64,000 nt of DNA from positions 1,736,001 to 1,800,000 of the forward strand of contig CAJFCV020000001.1 of NCBI GenBank assembly GCA_904066235.2, given 5' to 3'. The notes beneath the pieces are model-generated. The model had not been told where the DNA came from. It did not search any database and saw only the letters and a list, made by a program, of their open reading frames with translations. Shown here piece by piece: positions 1-10,442 of the stretch; positions within the stretch are counted from its first letter, which is position 1; the number at the start of each line of letters is the position of its first letter. Source of the stretch: Bursaphelenchus xylophilus. Its lineage: Eukaryota; Nematoda; Chromadorea; Rhabditida; Aphelenchoididae. Made by a program: the position numbers and the translations under genes.

Positions 1-176
1 TAATATTTTTGTATTTGCCGGTCTCTCCGAAAAGCCTCTTTGTCCATCGATAATGACGTCGAATTTGAGGCTCCCAGGGTCTACGGATGGTAGCACCCAT
101 GGTGGTATCTTCCCGGCATCGATTGGCCACGTCCTTGTTGTGGGGCGGAACGAGTAGTTTTGTGGATTCAGTTCAA
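1..176 (-). CDS. Possible coding exon running off the window edge
   Basis: The minus strand is open through this stretch and reads a proline/aspartate-rich peptide (near its middle TWPIDAGKIPPWVLPSVDPG). Base composition is clearly less AT-rich than the flanks. The plus strand is also open here, so the strand is not certain. I see no clean acceptor at the upstream end near 176, where in-frame stops begin. I recognise no family. It may be an exon of a gene that continues beyond base 1, or chance. Confidence 0.25.
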
Positions 177-2040
177 TTCAATTTCACTAATCACATGTAA
201 AGATCAAGTAGTAAAACAGTATGGTTTCTATTGTCAATGAAAAATCCTACCGTCGCTGGTTATAGTGCTTCGAGGATTTTCCCACTTGAAATTATCTTCA
301 TTTACATATTCAAATCTGAGTGTACTTTTTTTAGTGAGGTTTCCTTATAAAGGGCCTCAGTTCCACTAAATAAACCACTTGGCTCTTGAGTTCTCGTACT
401 GGTTGGTCAATGGGTTGTAAGTGTCATCATTCATTGCGCCATTAATAGAGGAAGTACTACAGATGCGACGCTCAGATTATGATGATAAATTTGACTCAAA
501 TTTAGAAGAGTTGAGACCCTCAACTCGCGTTTTGCAGAAACAACCGGGATTTTCAGGGTTGGAAAAAATAGGACACTCTTTGGCAATTTTTTGGCCTGAA
601 AGATCTTTCATCTGCTTCAAGAGAGTGTCTCCCCAGAAAATAAATTTGTTTAGAAACTAGCAATGATACGGACAAAAAATGTTTTTTCTCTATATAGTCT
701 CTCCGTTTCGCGTACTCCCTCGGCAACGAAGATCGTTGATTATCTCGACTTCCTCTGCAAAGCGCAAGCTAAAATTTTCAGGAATTGATACGCCGTCAAT
801 GCCCGAAGTGTGTGCAAAATTCAAAGAAAATCTGAGCGTCGCAGTTGGAGTATTTGGCTAATTGGTACACTAGATTCTATTTTTACGTCTTCTAGCAAAT
901 TTATACGCATTTTTTGTTCCTTATTTTTTCATTCCTTTACTGCATAGAGCAGAAAAAAATCATACAAGTTGCCGGCTTATTCGTGTTTTATTGCAAACAG
1001 ATAAGGGAAGCCTACATTACATTAGCCGCTTATAGTTTCGATTTATCATGAAGAATCAGGGCCTAACTATCTCTCTTTGATAACAGGTCGAGAGAGGGCA
1101 CAAGAAAGAAAATGTTACAGCGGAAAATCACAGAATTTTTCACGTGCCCAACATTTCCGCTTAAATCTAGCCTTGGTTGTACGAGGACCTCAACAAACTT
1201 TAAATCTCATTTACACTTCTCAATCGGACAACAACATTCTTTTATCAGCTTTGTTTACATCTGTGTGATCTTTTACGGGACCACTAATTAGGCAGACTAC
1301 ATTAAAGTTCCTGATGAATTATTACCGATGAAAGAAGTGTAATTAGCCACCTGGATTTCATTAGCATTGTATATTTAGCCGAGCCGGTTTCGTGTTTGTA
1401 AAGCGGCTTCCTGTTTAAAACCCCGCCGACCGTAACTCGCATGCGAGAGCTTTTTTGTAATTGCCTTGATTAATGTCTAATGGCATTTGTCGTCGGATTA
1501 GCGGTGTTTCCAATTAAACTCCCTATAAACAGGCGGATTTGCGCTGGTTCAGGCTCGTTGGCTCGGGCGGATTTATTAATGATAATTCGAAATTTGGAGG
1601 ATATTCGGCTTAACATTTGATATGCAGCATTTTCAAGTCCAGTGTCTCAAAGTTTGTCGGGATAACATCAATAATCCAACGGCACAAATCCCTCAAAATC
1701 TAGTTGTTTTCTCGACGAAGCACTAGGCAATGTTTCCTAAATCCGTAATTACACCCCATACAAAGAGGCAATTGAAATATCCCACTACAATTGCATTCAA
1801 AACAGTCTTTGGCCAGCGAAGGGATTCGGTGTCATGAGGCGGAGTCTGAAAACTTATTAAGTAAAAACGGGCAGGTGCGTCGGGCCGCGGACTGTTATGC
1901 AGAACGGCCGTTAGTTAGCCCGAATTCACCGCCGTTGGCCCTCTTTTCAAATGTTTTGCCGTGTAATTACACTGTTATTATTATATTAGGCGCGTCATTT
2001 CCAGCTCCACGGACTACCATATGAACCGGCGTGGTTGACC
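177..2040. other. Intergenic stretch, no supported gene
   Basis: I see no coding region here with splice signals or a signal peptide. Part of it (677-861) is a fragment of repeat family D. The rest (about 900-2040) is mostly unique and only moderately AT-rich, and would contain the promoter of the secreted-protein gene that starts at 2041. Confidence 0.5.
677..861 (+). repeat. Family D fragment
   Basis: It matches the internal part and one end of the ~450-bp family D element: CTCTCCG, then GCGTACT near the start, then CGTTGA, GCAAAGCGCAAGCT and AAAATCTGAGCGTCGCA near 840. The outer terminus has decayed (GTTGGAGTATT instead of TTGGGGTACTTCC). Confidence 0.7.
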
Positions 2041-2433
2041 ATGAAGATTGTTGGGCTAATGCTGCTCTTTGCATGCATAATTTTTGGATCCGAAGGATTT
2101 AGCAGTGCGGAAATGCGGAGGTACGAAATGCAAGGATGCCAGAAAGAGACGTTGGATATCCTGGCGGCCAAATGCGTCTATCCCGGCAAAGAATGGCCAT
2201 GTTTCAGTGAGAGTGCGTATAGCCAAGGTAATGATTTCTCATTGATTTGAAATTTTTTTGCTTCTGAATCCACACGGCCTTGGTTTTCAGTTGAAGGGAG
2301 AATTCAGCACTCGTCCGAATTGGAGGAGATCGTCAGCCTCATATGCCATAATCCGTCCACAATCGACCTGATCCAAGGCTTTTGCTGCTGGCATCCCAGC
2401 TGCCTTCAAAAGTGCTACCCAAAGGACTCATAA
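2041..2433 (+). CDS. Small secreted cysteine-rich protein, copy 1
   Basis: Two exons, 2041-2227 and 2291-2433, are joined across a 63-bp intron (GTAATG...TTTTCAG, phase 1) to give 109 aa. Residues 1-20 form a typical signal peptide (MKIVGLMLLFACIIFGSEGF), so the product is predicted to be secreted. The mature part holds about nine cysteines: C-x11-C-x8-C in exon 1, then a cluster ending in CYPKDS. The ATG at 2041 is chosen because the signal peptide starts there; the frame extends upstream only without an ATG. The gene at 4071 is a paralog with the same cysteine spacing and the same intron position and phase. The 3' end faces the saposin-like gene, whose stop lies 88 bp away. I recognise no named family, and the function is unknown. 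Confidence 0.8.
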
Positions 2434-2520
2434 CATCGCGTTTGCCACAATTACACAAGAAGCATCTTTTACACAACGGAATATATTAAACGTTTTTTTT
2501 GGATAACCCTGTTATGCTGT

Positions 2521-3674
2521 TTATAATTCGTCTCGGCTTTCGGTTGCGGCTCTCAGTTTCTTCTTCTGAGAGGCAATATTCAAATACTCGTCGGCTTCCT
2601 CGGGGTGATCAGGTATCATGTCGCATACAACGGCAAGAAATGAAAACTTCTTTTGATTCTCTATACAATATTCGTGTAGACAATGAAGAACGTTAGGCGT
2701 GGCATTGGGTGGGCATACCCCAATCTACAACTCGTACAGAAAGCTGAGACCGCAACTTACCACTGGGCAGACGTTATTAGGCAGTAGGACATGCCGAGCA
2801 ATGTCTATTGTAGTTTTGTACGCCAACTCGGACTTGTCGATACATTCTTGTTTAGAGATTCCATTCGGAAACATACTGTCCTTTGACGAATTGCCTGGGG
2901 GATAAGCATAACACAGCTCGGTACAGAAATCGTTGAGAATCAGCTTTTCAAACATTCTTCCAAACCCGTCCACTCTTTTTTGGTCTTGCAAAAAGTTGTG
3001 CTAAATTTAGTTGCGTTATCATAATGATATCACCCACTTGCAGTAAAGTGGATCCAGTCATGCAAAATGAGCATTTAAAGCATTCGGTAGAATTGTACTC
3101 AGTTCCTACAAAGTATTTAAGTTCAGAGATCGGCAATTACGAAACACTTGTTAAAACGATAAGAGCTGTTTTTTGACCTTGACAAACCCCCTAACTTCTT
3201 TTTGTTAGCTTATCAGAAAGTTGTAAACTATAATTTTTCATTTTGCTGTTACAAAGTCAAAAAGGCCAATGCAGAAAAAGCTATCGTAGACGCTGTTTCG
3301 CGTACAACTTACCGTTTTTGTAGGCGTCTTTACATATAGGGATGATCCCGCTACACAGTGTTTCGGCAGGCGGCATTATTTTGAGCGCTGCTTCAATTAA
3401 GTGCCTTATATCCTCCTAAACATTTGTTTGAATACTGGATTGTTAAACTTGCACTTAGTTTATCCAGATTCTTGACCAGCGTATCAACAGCCAGCCGCAC
3501 AACATACGTGCATATGGGACAAATGGGACTGGCATGATTGGTGGCGAAAAGTGTTACGGCTCCGTAAAGCTGTTCTTCGCTGATCGAATTCAATCCTTGG
3601 AAATTCACGTTGCAAATTTTATTCTCATCAAGGAGGTTCGCCTGAACGATGTTTAAACTGTTACAACAGTGCAT
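2521..3674 (-). CDS. Saposin-B-like protein with C-terminal RDEL
   Basis: Five minus-strand exons join in frame: 3453-3674, 3313-3415, 3034-3105, 2761-2984 and 2521-2724, giving about 274 aa. Introns are 37, 207, 49 and 36 bp. The N-terminal part carries the saposin-type pattern CPIC followed by hydrophobic helix, then LIEAALKIMPPAETLCSGII and a second cysteine (PIC). Further paired cysteines follow, such as CFKC, CTELC and CPVIGVC. Saposin-like proteins bind or perturb lipids, or chaperone partners in the secretory pathway. The protein ends ...ESRDEL, a KDEL-type ER-retrieval signal, so it may reside in the ER lumen. No signal peptide is seen at the provisional ATG (3674), so a short upstream exon is probably missing; a splice-flanked 24-bp segment near 3910 is one candidate. 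The first intron appears to use a GC donor (GCAAGT). I cannot assign an ortholog. Confidence 0.75.
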
Positions 3675-4013
3675 TTCTTTGCAAACTATTTTACAAAAAC
3701 TCCAAGATTCACATGACCTTCAAAATATTAGTCATAAAAGGTGTATGAGTACTGTCAGAGTCATGCGATGAACGTGCTTATCTATCCCAAACCGGAAACG
3801 TGAGAAATGTAAAAATTGCTACTTAAAAATTTCTGTCAGTTTATAACTTACATGTAACATATGCATGTATTGAACATATGCATCGTCCTCTGATGTCTTA
3901 CCGAAAATGCTAGGAATTTCGATGCCTGAAATGTAGGATAATTAAACTTGACCGATAAAAGCCCATGAACAAGAGACTGGAACGCTTAGAGGCGGGGTCA
4001 ACGCCTGGGTGAC

Positions 4014-4024
4014 ACTTATATAAA
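4014..4024 (+). promoter_or_regulatory. TATA-like box of the 4071 gene
   Basis: CTTATATAAAA lies about 50 bp before the ATG at 4071, in the gap between this gene and the divergently transcribed saposin-like gene. The position fits a core promoter. No experimental support is visible. Confidence 0.4.
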
Positions 4025-4070
4025 AAATTTTACAAAAAGCCGAGTGCTCTCTTTTCACGACGGCTGCAAC

Positions 4071-4457
4071 ATGAAAATGGTTCTATGCGTAATATTATGG
4101 TTCATGACAATGTTGGTGGAATCGGGGCCCATCGAGGAGCAGTGCTATTTCGGAGTGCTAAAGACATTACCGCTTTTATGCACTCCGACGGGAGAAAGCG
4201 AGCCGTGTTATCGCCATTCGTATTATGACGAAGGTAAGCTCTTAAATACCGGGGCGCTTGCAAATTACCTAAGACTAGTATACTTTTAAAAAATTACAGA
4301 AGCAAAACAAATCGTCCACAAGTATACCCTGTCTTTCATGGCTAAGAAGGTTTGCTACAAGCTCTACTCGATGTATAAAGGCGAAAAGCGTTTCTGCGCT
4401 AAGGACTACGACACATTGCGAGCTTGCTACCCTCACCATTCAATGGAACTCCTGTAA
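4071..4457 (+). CDS. Small secreted cysteine-rich protein, copy 2
   Basis: Exons 4071-4233 and 4300-4457 are joined across a 66-bp intron (GTAAGC...TTACAG, phase 1) to give 106 aa. Residues 1-19 are a signal peptide (MKMVLCVILWFMTMLVESG). Exon 1 has C-x11-C-x8-C and then a tyrosine-rich SYYDE just before the intron. Exon 2 ends in a CYPHHS-containing tail. The 2041 gene shows the same layout (C-x11-C-x8-C, SAYSQ before a phase-1 intron, CYPKDS near the end), so the two are tandem paralogs separated by an opposite-strand gene. The mature protein is basic and rich in lysine and tyrosine. It is predicted extracellular with unknown role; a small effector, structural or immune peptide is possible but not shown. 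Confidence 0.82.
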
Positions 4458-4555
4458 AATTTTGACTACAATCTAATCGATGCGAGAAATATTAATTTAT
4501 ATTAGAGGTTGTTAGTTGTGCAAAGCGTAATTCCCAAGGAAACACGCATGGTTGG

Positions 4556-4840
4556 CTAGTCGACTGCGCTGTTGGCCTTTCCAATAAATGTGTAAAGCCT
4601 AATTCGATCAATCGCTATCTTACCATCTTTCGAAAATACCATAGGCGGAAACAATGTGGGCGTTCTTTCACCACAGTCTTCGTTGATCTCTTCACTGTGA
4701 TCTGTGTTGATTGCCCCAAATTTTTCCAGGTGGTTCCAAAGTCGAGCAAGCCGGTTTTCAGATTCTTCTGTTGCAAGGTCTTGGACGACCGTTTTTAACC
4801 GTTCTCTGGCCCCTCGTACCTCTTCTTTGCATTGCTCCAC
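4556..4840 (-). CDS. 3' exon of an unrecognised helical protein
   Basis: A minus-strand exon opens at a good acceptor (TTTTTCTTTAG before 4840) in phase 0 and runs 94 codons to a TAG at 4556. It begins VEQCKEEVRGARERLKTVVQ and continues with charged, amphipathic, probably coiled-coil sequence, then a proline-containing segment and RIRLYTFIGKANSAVD at the C-terminus. Upstream exons are not resolved. A splice-flanked candidate at about 5045-5098 reads HLDTKYEFNLDLRFLHIE, but I could not join it in phase. The 3' end faces copy 2 of the secreted-protein gene, 98 bp away. No family is recognised. Confidence 0.5.
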   Translation of the reverse strand: MEQCKEEVRGARERLKTVVQDLATEESENRLARLWNHLEKFGAINTDHSEEINEDCGERTPTLFPPMVFSKDGKIAIDRIRLYTFIGKANSAVD

Positions 4841-5754
4841 CTAAAGAAAAACATAAGTCAAAAGTTTAAAAATTATCACAAAACAGGTAATTTAAAAATG
4901 GGCTAAAACTGGATACTGTAAATGACCTTGAAGAAATCTTTGTTCGCTGAAAACCTTGTTTGCAACGCTGACGATTTTTCCGCAGATGACTCATTTTTTA
5001 CACGACCGACTTCGCCGAAACGACAAGGATTCGCTGGCTTTACTCGATGTGCAGAAAGCGCAGGTCGAGGTTGAACTCATATTTTGTATCCAGGTGCCTG
5101 CGTAAGCAACTATTCAGTTTACCGATTCATTAAAAGTGCCATTATAAAGTGGTTTAAAATGACATTTTCAAGCAGCTTAAAATGGCAAGACATTTCTTAC
5201 TTCTGAAACAAATTGTGTGAAAAACATATTTAGACCATACAACTACAAATTTTTGAGGTATTATAAATATAAAGGAAATTTCGCTACCATAGATTCGTGC
5301 GGTTAATTGAAAATTTCAAAATGGCACCTGTTTGCAATGTAACATCGATTATGACATTGCGTAGAAACTAGTTCATTAAATTTTATTTTCAAATTACAAA
5401 TAATAGATGTTCGTATACCGCGTTCTCTGCAAATTTGCTATAAGGGTACCATTTTTCTGAATAATTAAAACGAAAACTTTGTGATCTTAGTGTTACTAAA
5501 CATCCGTAAACGTGTGATTCCCGGAGAGCAATGGGTTTTTAGGGTGGAACAGAACCTTAATTTAGCGACACGGTGTAATTTATCGTTACATCTAAAAGAC
5601 TATTAAACAGGCGTAATTTTCTTGCCACTTGTTTGAGATCAAAAGAAATCATGGGGCTTTGAAGTTTCAACGATGTTTAAAAGAACTGCGGCTATTAAAT
5701 CGTTCCGCGGATTTCGGTGATAAGAATTACGTTATCGTCATTGACTCGATTATG
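4841..5754. other. Mostly noncoding, upstream exons of the 4556 gene probably inside
   Basis: This stretch holds the possible exon at about 5045-5098 (minus strand, acceptor ACGCAG, donor GTAAAG). Otherwise it is AT-rich DNA in which I see no further coding sequence or clear repeat. It ends at the fold-back element. Confidence 0.4.
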
Positions 5755-7269
5755 TATACTCCGCCGATTTAATTTGGACCAGTCTGAAATTTGAAAACGG
5801 TTATAGATATGAACTCCATTCCTTCAACAAGTTTGATCACCAGTTGACTCTATGTTCAACTGTAGCAAAATATTTCCTTTGCCTCGAGGCACAAGAAAAA
5901 TATTCGGATTTTTTAATTTTGGCTGTCGAAAAAGTTTGGACCAGGGCAACAAAAATTTGCATTCCTTTATCACTAGGTGGGGTGAAGCCAAGATAACTTG
6001 TGAAAGTAATTGCGATTCCCTACTGGTTCTAACGATATGCTATTCCGAGATCAGCGCTGTGTTTAAGGCCCTGAGGGCAGCTTTTAAGGAAATTTCTCAA
6101 AATTCCAGAAATTTTTCGCCCTAGCGCTTGAGTAAGAAGCGTAAATCGTCTTAAATTAGTTTCAGTGCAACCACAGTATAGTGCACATCTAATTGGATAA
6201 CGTTCTAAAATAGTTTTAGATCCAAAATTTTTTGTTCTTGGAGGATTTGTGACTTTGAAACTTGGGTTGGCGATAATAGTGAGGCCACTGCGCTCAAGCA
6301 ACTGCTAAATCATACAGCGTTTTGCTTGGGACATATGAGGGGCATGCCACACTTTCCTTCTGTGTCAAAACAATATCCGATTTACACGAGACAGATGCAC
6401 AATAGACCGAACACTTCGATAAAAAATTTTTTCGTTGGCCCAGTCAAAACATGTTGAGAAAAAGCAATTTAATGTGCATCAAATTAAGTTCTATCAAGTC
6501 TTACTATCACCTCGTAGCGGAATAAACGTATAATATACATATAGGAACATCTTTTTTCACTTTCGAAAACTTTTAAGTAAGCACCCTCTTCTTAAATTTT
6601 TTTATCAAAGTGTTCGGTCTATTGTGCATCTGTCTCGTGTAAATCGGATATTGTTTTGACACAGAAGGAAAGTGTGGCATGCCCCTCATGCGTACCACGC
6701 AAAACGCTGTATGATTTAGCAGTTGTTTGAGCGCAGTGGCCTCACAATTATCGCCAACCCAAATTTCAAAGTCACAAATCCTCCAAGAACAAAAAATTTT
6801 GGATCTAAAACTATTTTAGAACGTTATCCAATTAGATGTACACTATACTGTGGTTGCACTGAAACTAATTTAAGACGATTTACGCTTCTTACTCAAGCGC
6901 TAGGGCGAAAAATTTCTGGAATTTTGAGAAATTTCCTTAAAAGCTGCCCTCAGGGCCTTAAACACAGCGCTGATCTCGGAATAGCATATCGTTAGAACCA
7001 GTAGGGAATCGCAATTACTTTCACAAGTTATCCTGGCTTCACCCCACCCAGTGATAAAGGAATGCAAATTTTTGTTGCCCTGGTCCAAACTTTTTCGACA
7101 GCCAAAATTAAAAAATCCGAATATTTTTCTTGTGCCTCGAGGCAAAGGAAATATTTTGCTACAGTTGAACATAGAGTCGACTGGTGTTCAAACTTGTTGA
7201 AGGAATGGAGTTCATATCTATAACCGTTTTCAAATTTCAGACTGGTCCAAATTAAATCGGCGGAGTATA
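5755..7269. mobile_element. 1.5-kb fold-back element
   Basis: Two near-identical arms of about 677 bp, 5755-6432 and 6593-7269, are inverted around a ~160-bp loop. The ends read TACTCCGCCG and CGGCGGAGTA, with TA beside each end, which would fit a Tc1/mariner-type TA target duplication. The 90-codon frames seen in both arms are mirror images of one another and look non-coding. No transposase is present, so the element would be non-autonomous. The arms differ at only a few positions, which suggests a young element or continuing arm correction. Confidence 0.85.
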
Positions 7270-7403
7270 TCATTCATAAGATACGGAAATATCACAAAAT
7301 TTTGGCTGCCTACGTTGCAGAGAAATTTTCCTGGACTGTTAACCTTAACGATGTTAAAATCAAATTGTAACGATGACGAAATTGCGCTCGAAAGCCCACT
7401 TAC

Positions 7404-7469
7404 CGGAAACCTAAACCGTTCTGAAGAGACGCCGATGAGTAATGCCGCAACTAACAATCCATGAAACAT
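7404..7469 (-). CDS. Candidate signal-peptide exon
   Basis: The minus strand reads MFHGLLVAALLIGVSSERFR and two more residues, followed at once by a strong donor (GTAAGTGG). This looks like a secretory signal exon. The next exon is unclear: the frame from about 7343 down to the edge of the fold-back element is open and could be exon 2. If so, the element sits in or next to the gene's 3' end. No family is recognised. Confidence 0.35.
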
Positions 7470-7682
7470 TTTTTTCCTATTTTCAAAGGAACTGGAACCT
7501 TAATTTAATAAAATTTCCATCGAATCGGCCCTTATCATCTTGTCGATAAGAATTACTAACTTGTCGGGAGCAAAATGGGCTATGAAAAACAAAAGACAAA
7601 GATCAAATGAGGGCATTTATCATTTTATTACGTTGTGTTAATTCAGAATCTGTATACGGAAGAAGGAACACTATTTTTGCGG

Positions 7683-7772
7683 TTATTGCGTCTTTCCCGG
7701 AGGAAATATGGTCGGCTGGGCACACGTGATCGGCGTGAAACTTGTTCTTTCGGAACAAAAGCGTGTAATGGA
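7683..7772 (-). CDS. Candidate 3'-terminal exon of a small gene
   Basis: A minus-strand exon with acceptor TTCTCTTAG reads 29 codons with two cysteines and ends TIFPPGKTQ-stop. An AATAAA-type signal lies about 40 bp downstream. I could not find a convincing 5' exon; the sequence just upstream is soon replaced by a family D element. It may be a remnant. Confidence 0.25.
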   Translation of the reverse strand, partial: SITRFCSERTSFTPITCAQPTIFPPGKTQ

Positions 7773-8001
7773 CTAAGAGAACATTAATCCCTTAAAAATC
7801 TCAAAAGGCAGTCCAATTCGCATACTGTAGACAATCTAAAATTACGTCATTCATGGTCATTGTTAAACCGGAGTTCAAAAAGAGGAAAAAGTTGAAATCT
7901 GTAAAAATGTGGAATAAATGAGAATTTGGATGTTTTGCTTGTCATAAATGTAAAATTTAAGTTAGCTTTTATCAATAGAGAATTATAAAAGCAGTTTTCT
8001 G

Positions 8002-8449
8002 ACAAGGGAAGTACCCCAAGTGCGACGCTCATATTTTCTTTAAATTTTGCACACACGTCGGTCATGAACTGAGTATCAATTCCTGGAATTTTAGCCCGCG
8101 CTTTGCAAGCACCGCCGGGATATTGACCGATATTTGCCGCCAATAGAGTACGCTAAACGCGGAAAGCGGTCAGAGAAAAAACACTTTTTGGTCATACTTG
8201 GGCAGTTTCGTGCGGAAAAAAATAATTTTTTGTGGAAAGATTACCCTCTATGGTAGAAATAGGCATGAAACTTTTCGTGCCGAAATTCGGCAAAAAGTGT
8301 CAAATTTTCGCTAACTTTCGATCTAAAAATATCGGTTGTTTCTGCGAAGCGCGAGCTAGGATTCTCGCATATACTTTAGAAAAAAATATTTTAAATTTGT
8401 GCCATGTTTAATTAAAATCTAAGCGTCGCACTTTTGTTACTTCCCCTGT
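8002..8449. mobile_element. Family D element, full-length copy
   Basis: This 448-bp element is bounded by ACAAGGGAAGTACCCCAAG and the complementary TTACTTCCCCTGT. The interior carries the family landmarks (CGCGGAAAGCGGTCAGAG, TGGTAGAAATAGGCATGAAAC, CGCGAGCTAGGATTCTCGC). No coding capacity is seen, so it is a MITE-like, non-autonomous element. Confidence 0.85.
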
Positions 8450-8837
8450 AAGTAAAAACGATATAAAAATAACTTTCAACGCGTTTCGTATAAAATGCCC
8501 GCGCAAACTGCTAAATAGAAAGAAAAGATCGGGCGCAGCTCGCGGAAAAATAATTCTTGAAAAAAGCTATCAATTTTTTTCCAGATGTCAATCACAAGGT
8601 TTCCTGCAAGATTCTGAGATTGTTTTTTGGGTAAACCTCCAATTATATTTTCATTTCGATAATTTATATTGTACTTGACATTAAAAGCATATTTTTATCT
8701 CAAAATCTATTTAAATTGTCGAATTATATGAATTCTTGTCGAATCACAATTTCTTTGACCTTTTCTTCGTGTTTTTATAGAGTATTTCTTTGAATTTACG
8801 TGGTTATATTATTAATTTTGCCTGATTTTAGCTAGTC
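8450..8837. other. Upstream region of the NYN RNase gene
   Basis: AT-rich DNA with no coding sequence recognised. Just before the ATG a TGATTTTAG acceptor-like site (8835) occurs only 2-3 bp upstream of the start, which suggests SL trans-splicing of the downstream mRNA. Confidence 0.45.
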
Positions 8838-10326
8838 ATGTTCAGACAAAAGTCAACTCCAGTCCCTCCAGCACCGAAGGTCGCAAAACCTGAAACCGCG
8901 ATCGATGAGGAGAAATTTTATCGAACTGTGATAACACCAAGTGTAAGCTACTTTATCTTTGTTATTTTCTGGCTTTAGGAATTCATAATGATGGAGCGTG
9001 GTGTTCGACGAAGAATTATTGTTGATGGGTGTAATTTCATGGGCGATTCTGGGAACAAGGCCAAGGACATTAACTATAACACCGAGTAGGAGGTTTTAAA
9101 AGCTTTTTTTGGGAGAGCCCTTTTTTTCGACGGAAGTATTCGATTTTTTATATTATCCATGGCCAATTTTGGATTTTTTGGAAAAAGCTGTTGGCCGAAG
9201 CTTTATGTTGGAGTATTTAACTTCAAATGGCTAATGTATTGTATTTCCAGCAAATTCAACCCTACTTCGATTCTAATTCTCGTCTACGACCTTCTCCATT
9301 ACGGATTTGATGTGCATGTCTATATTAAAGAATATTTCAAGAATAACTACAACGACATGGATAAAACAACCGTCAATATTGACATTCTAAATGTAGGTGT
9401 GTTTGCATTGAATTTTGAGCCTTTAGGTCCTCAGTGAACTGAAGATTGTGACGGTTTTACCCGATGGCGAGGACGATGATATGCAGATTCTTCAAGACGC
9501 CGAGAAAACTGGAGGTGTGATCCTGTCGAAGGATAAGTTCAGACAGGACGTTTATCGGAAATATCCGTCACGTCTGCGAAGAGTTGGGTTCACTGTAAAG
9601 TCAACGGGAGGGCCTGCGGACAGAGGATCTTATGAAGCGAGACTTCACAATTGCATCAAAATTGTGTTCGATCAGGAGTTTAGATGTGAGTAGAAGACGA
9701 AGGGGCTATTTTGGTACTTCAATCAATAGAATTACATAGAAAATTTTTAATAATTTTTGAAAAAAAAAATTTTTTTTGAATGTTTGTTATCTAAAATAAG
9801 GTCGTCTTTCCAAAAAACGGACCTCAGATTTTGATGAAATTACTCATAGCTTGGCACAAGTTAAGACAAAAGTTTGTAAGGCAAATCCGAGGGTTTAGCT
9901 TTAACTTTGCCACAACCACCAAGATTTTTAGGTAGAAAATTGCTGAAAATTCAAAAAAAAAAATGCGGTTTTCGAAGTGATTTCTTACTAGTCTGTTTGC
10001 AAAGTCTCTAAAATTCAATTTTCAGTTTTATTTATTTATTTTTTTTTGATTTTTTTCATGATCAATTTTCAGGGCTTTCCTATGTCCTCCCAGGCGAACC
10101 TGACTATGATTTGGTCAAAAAAACGCACGATTCCATTGACATAGACGCCCGGCTCGAAGCCTTGGAGAAGCTGAGTGTGCTGGCGGATTGGTATTTCCTG
10201 GAAGAAGCGACCTGCAGCGGCAACTACGGACCCTTCGACTTCATCGAATACTTTGACGGGCGAGAGTTGGACCACAAATTTGAAAAATTTTGGCGGAAGT
10301 ATCTGATGTGGAGGAAAAGAGAGTAA
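8838..10326 (+). CDS. Zc3h12a-type NYN (PIN-fold) endoribonuclease
   Basis: Five exons (8838-8942, 8979-9085, 9251-9392, 9427-9685, 10073-10326) join in frame to give 288 aa. The NYN domain of the Zc3h12a/Regnase family runs from about residue 47 to 190. It has IIVDGCN (D51, N54), an acidic DGEDDD cluster (D134-D136), and GVILSKDKFRQD (D154, D159). These correspond to the metal-binding acidic residues of the family, so the nuclease centre looks intact. Family members cleave mRNA stem-loops or act in small-RNA pathways in the cytoplasm. No CCCH zinc finger is visible, unlike mammalian Regnases, and the C-terminal third (WLSYVLPGEPDYDLV onward) is helical and acidic. An acceptor just before the ATG suggests trans-splicing. 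The last codons read GAG TAA, but GTAAGT overlaps the stop, so a further 3' exon is possible. Confidence 0.9.
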
Positions 10327-10442
10327 GTCGGAAATTTTTATAGGACTTTGAAGAACCTTGGAAGAAATTAAAGTTGGGATTTTCTGAGGCAGATTCGAGA
10401 TTTTCAGCTCGCGCTTTGCAGAAATCTCCGAGACTTTTTTAT

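Noticed and set aside
5852..7172. 90-codon frames at 5852-6124, 6029-6301, 6723-6995 and 6900-7172
   Set aside because: They are mirror copies within the two arms of the fold-back element, open on both strands, without a recognisable protein family.
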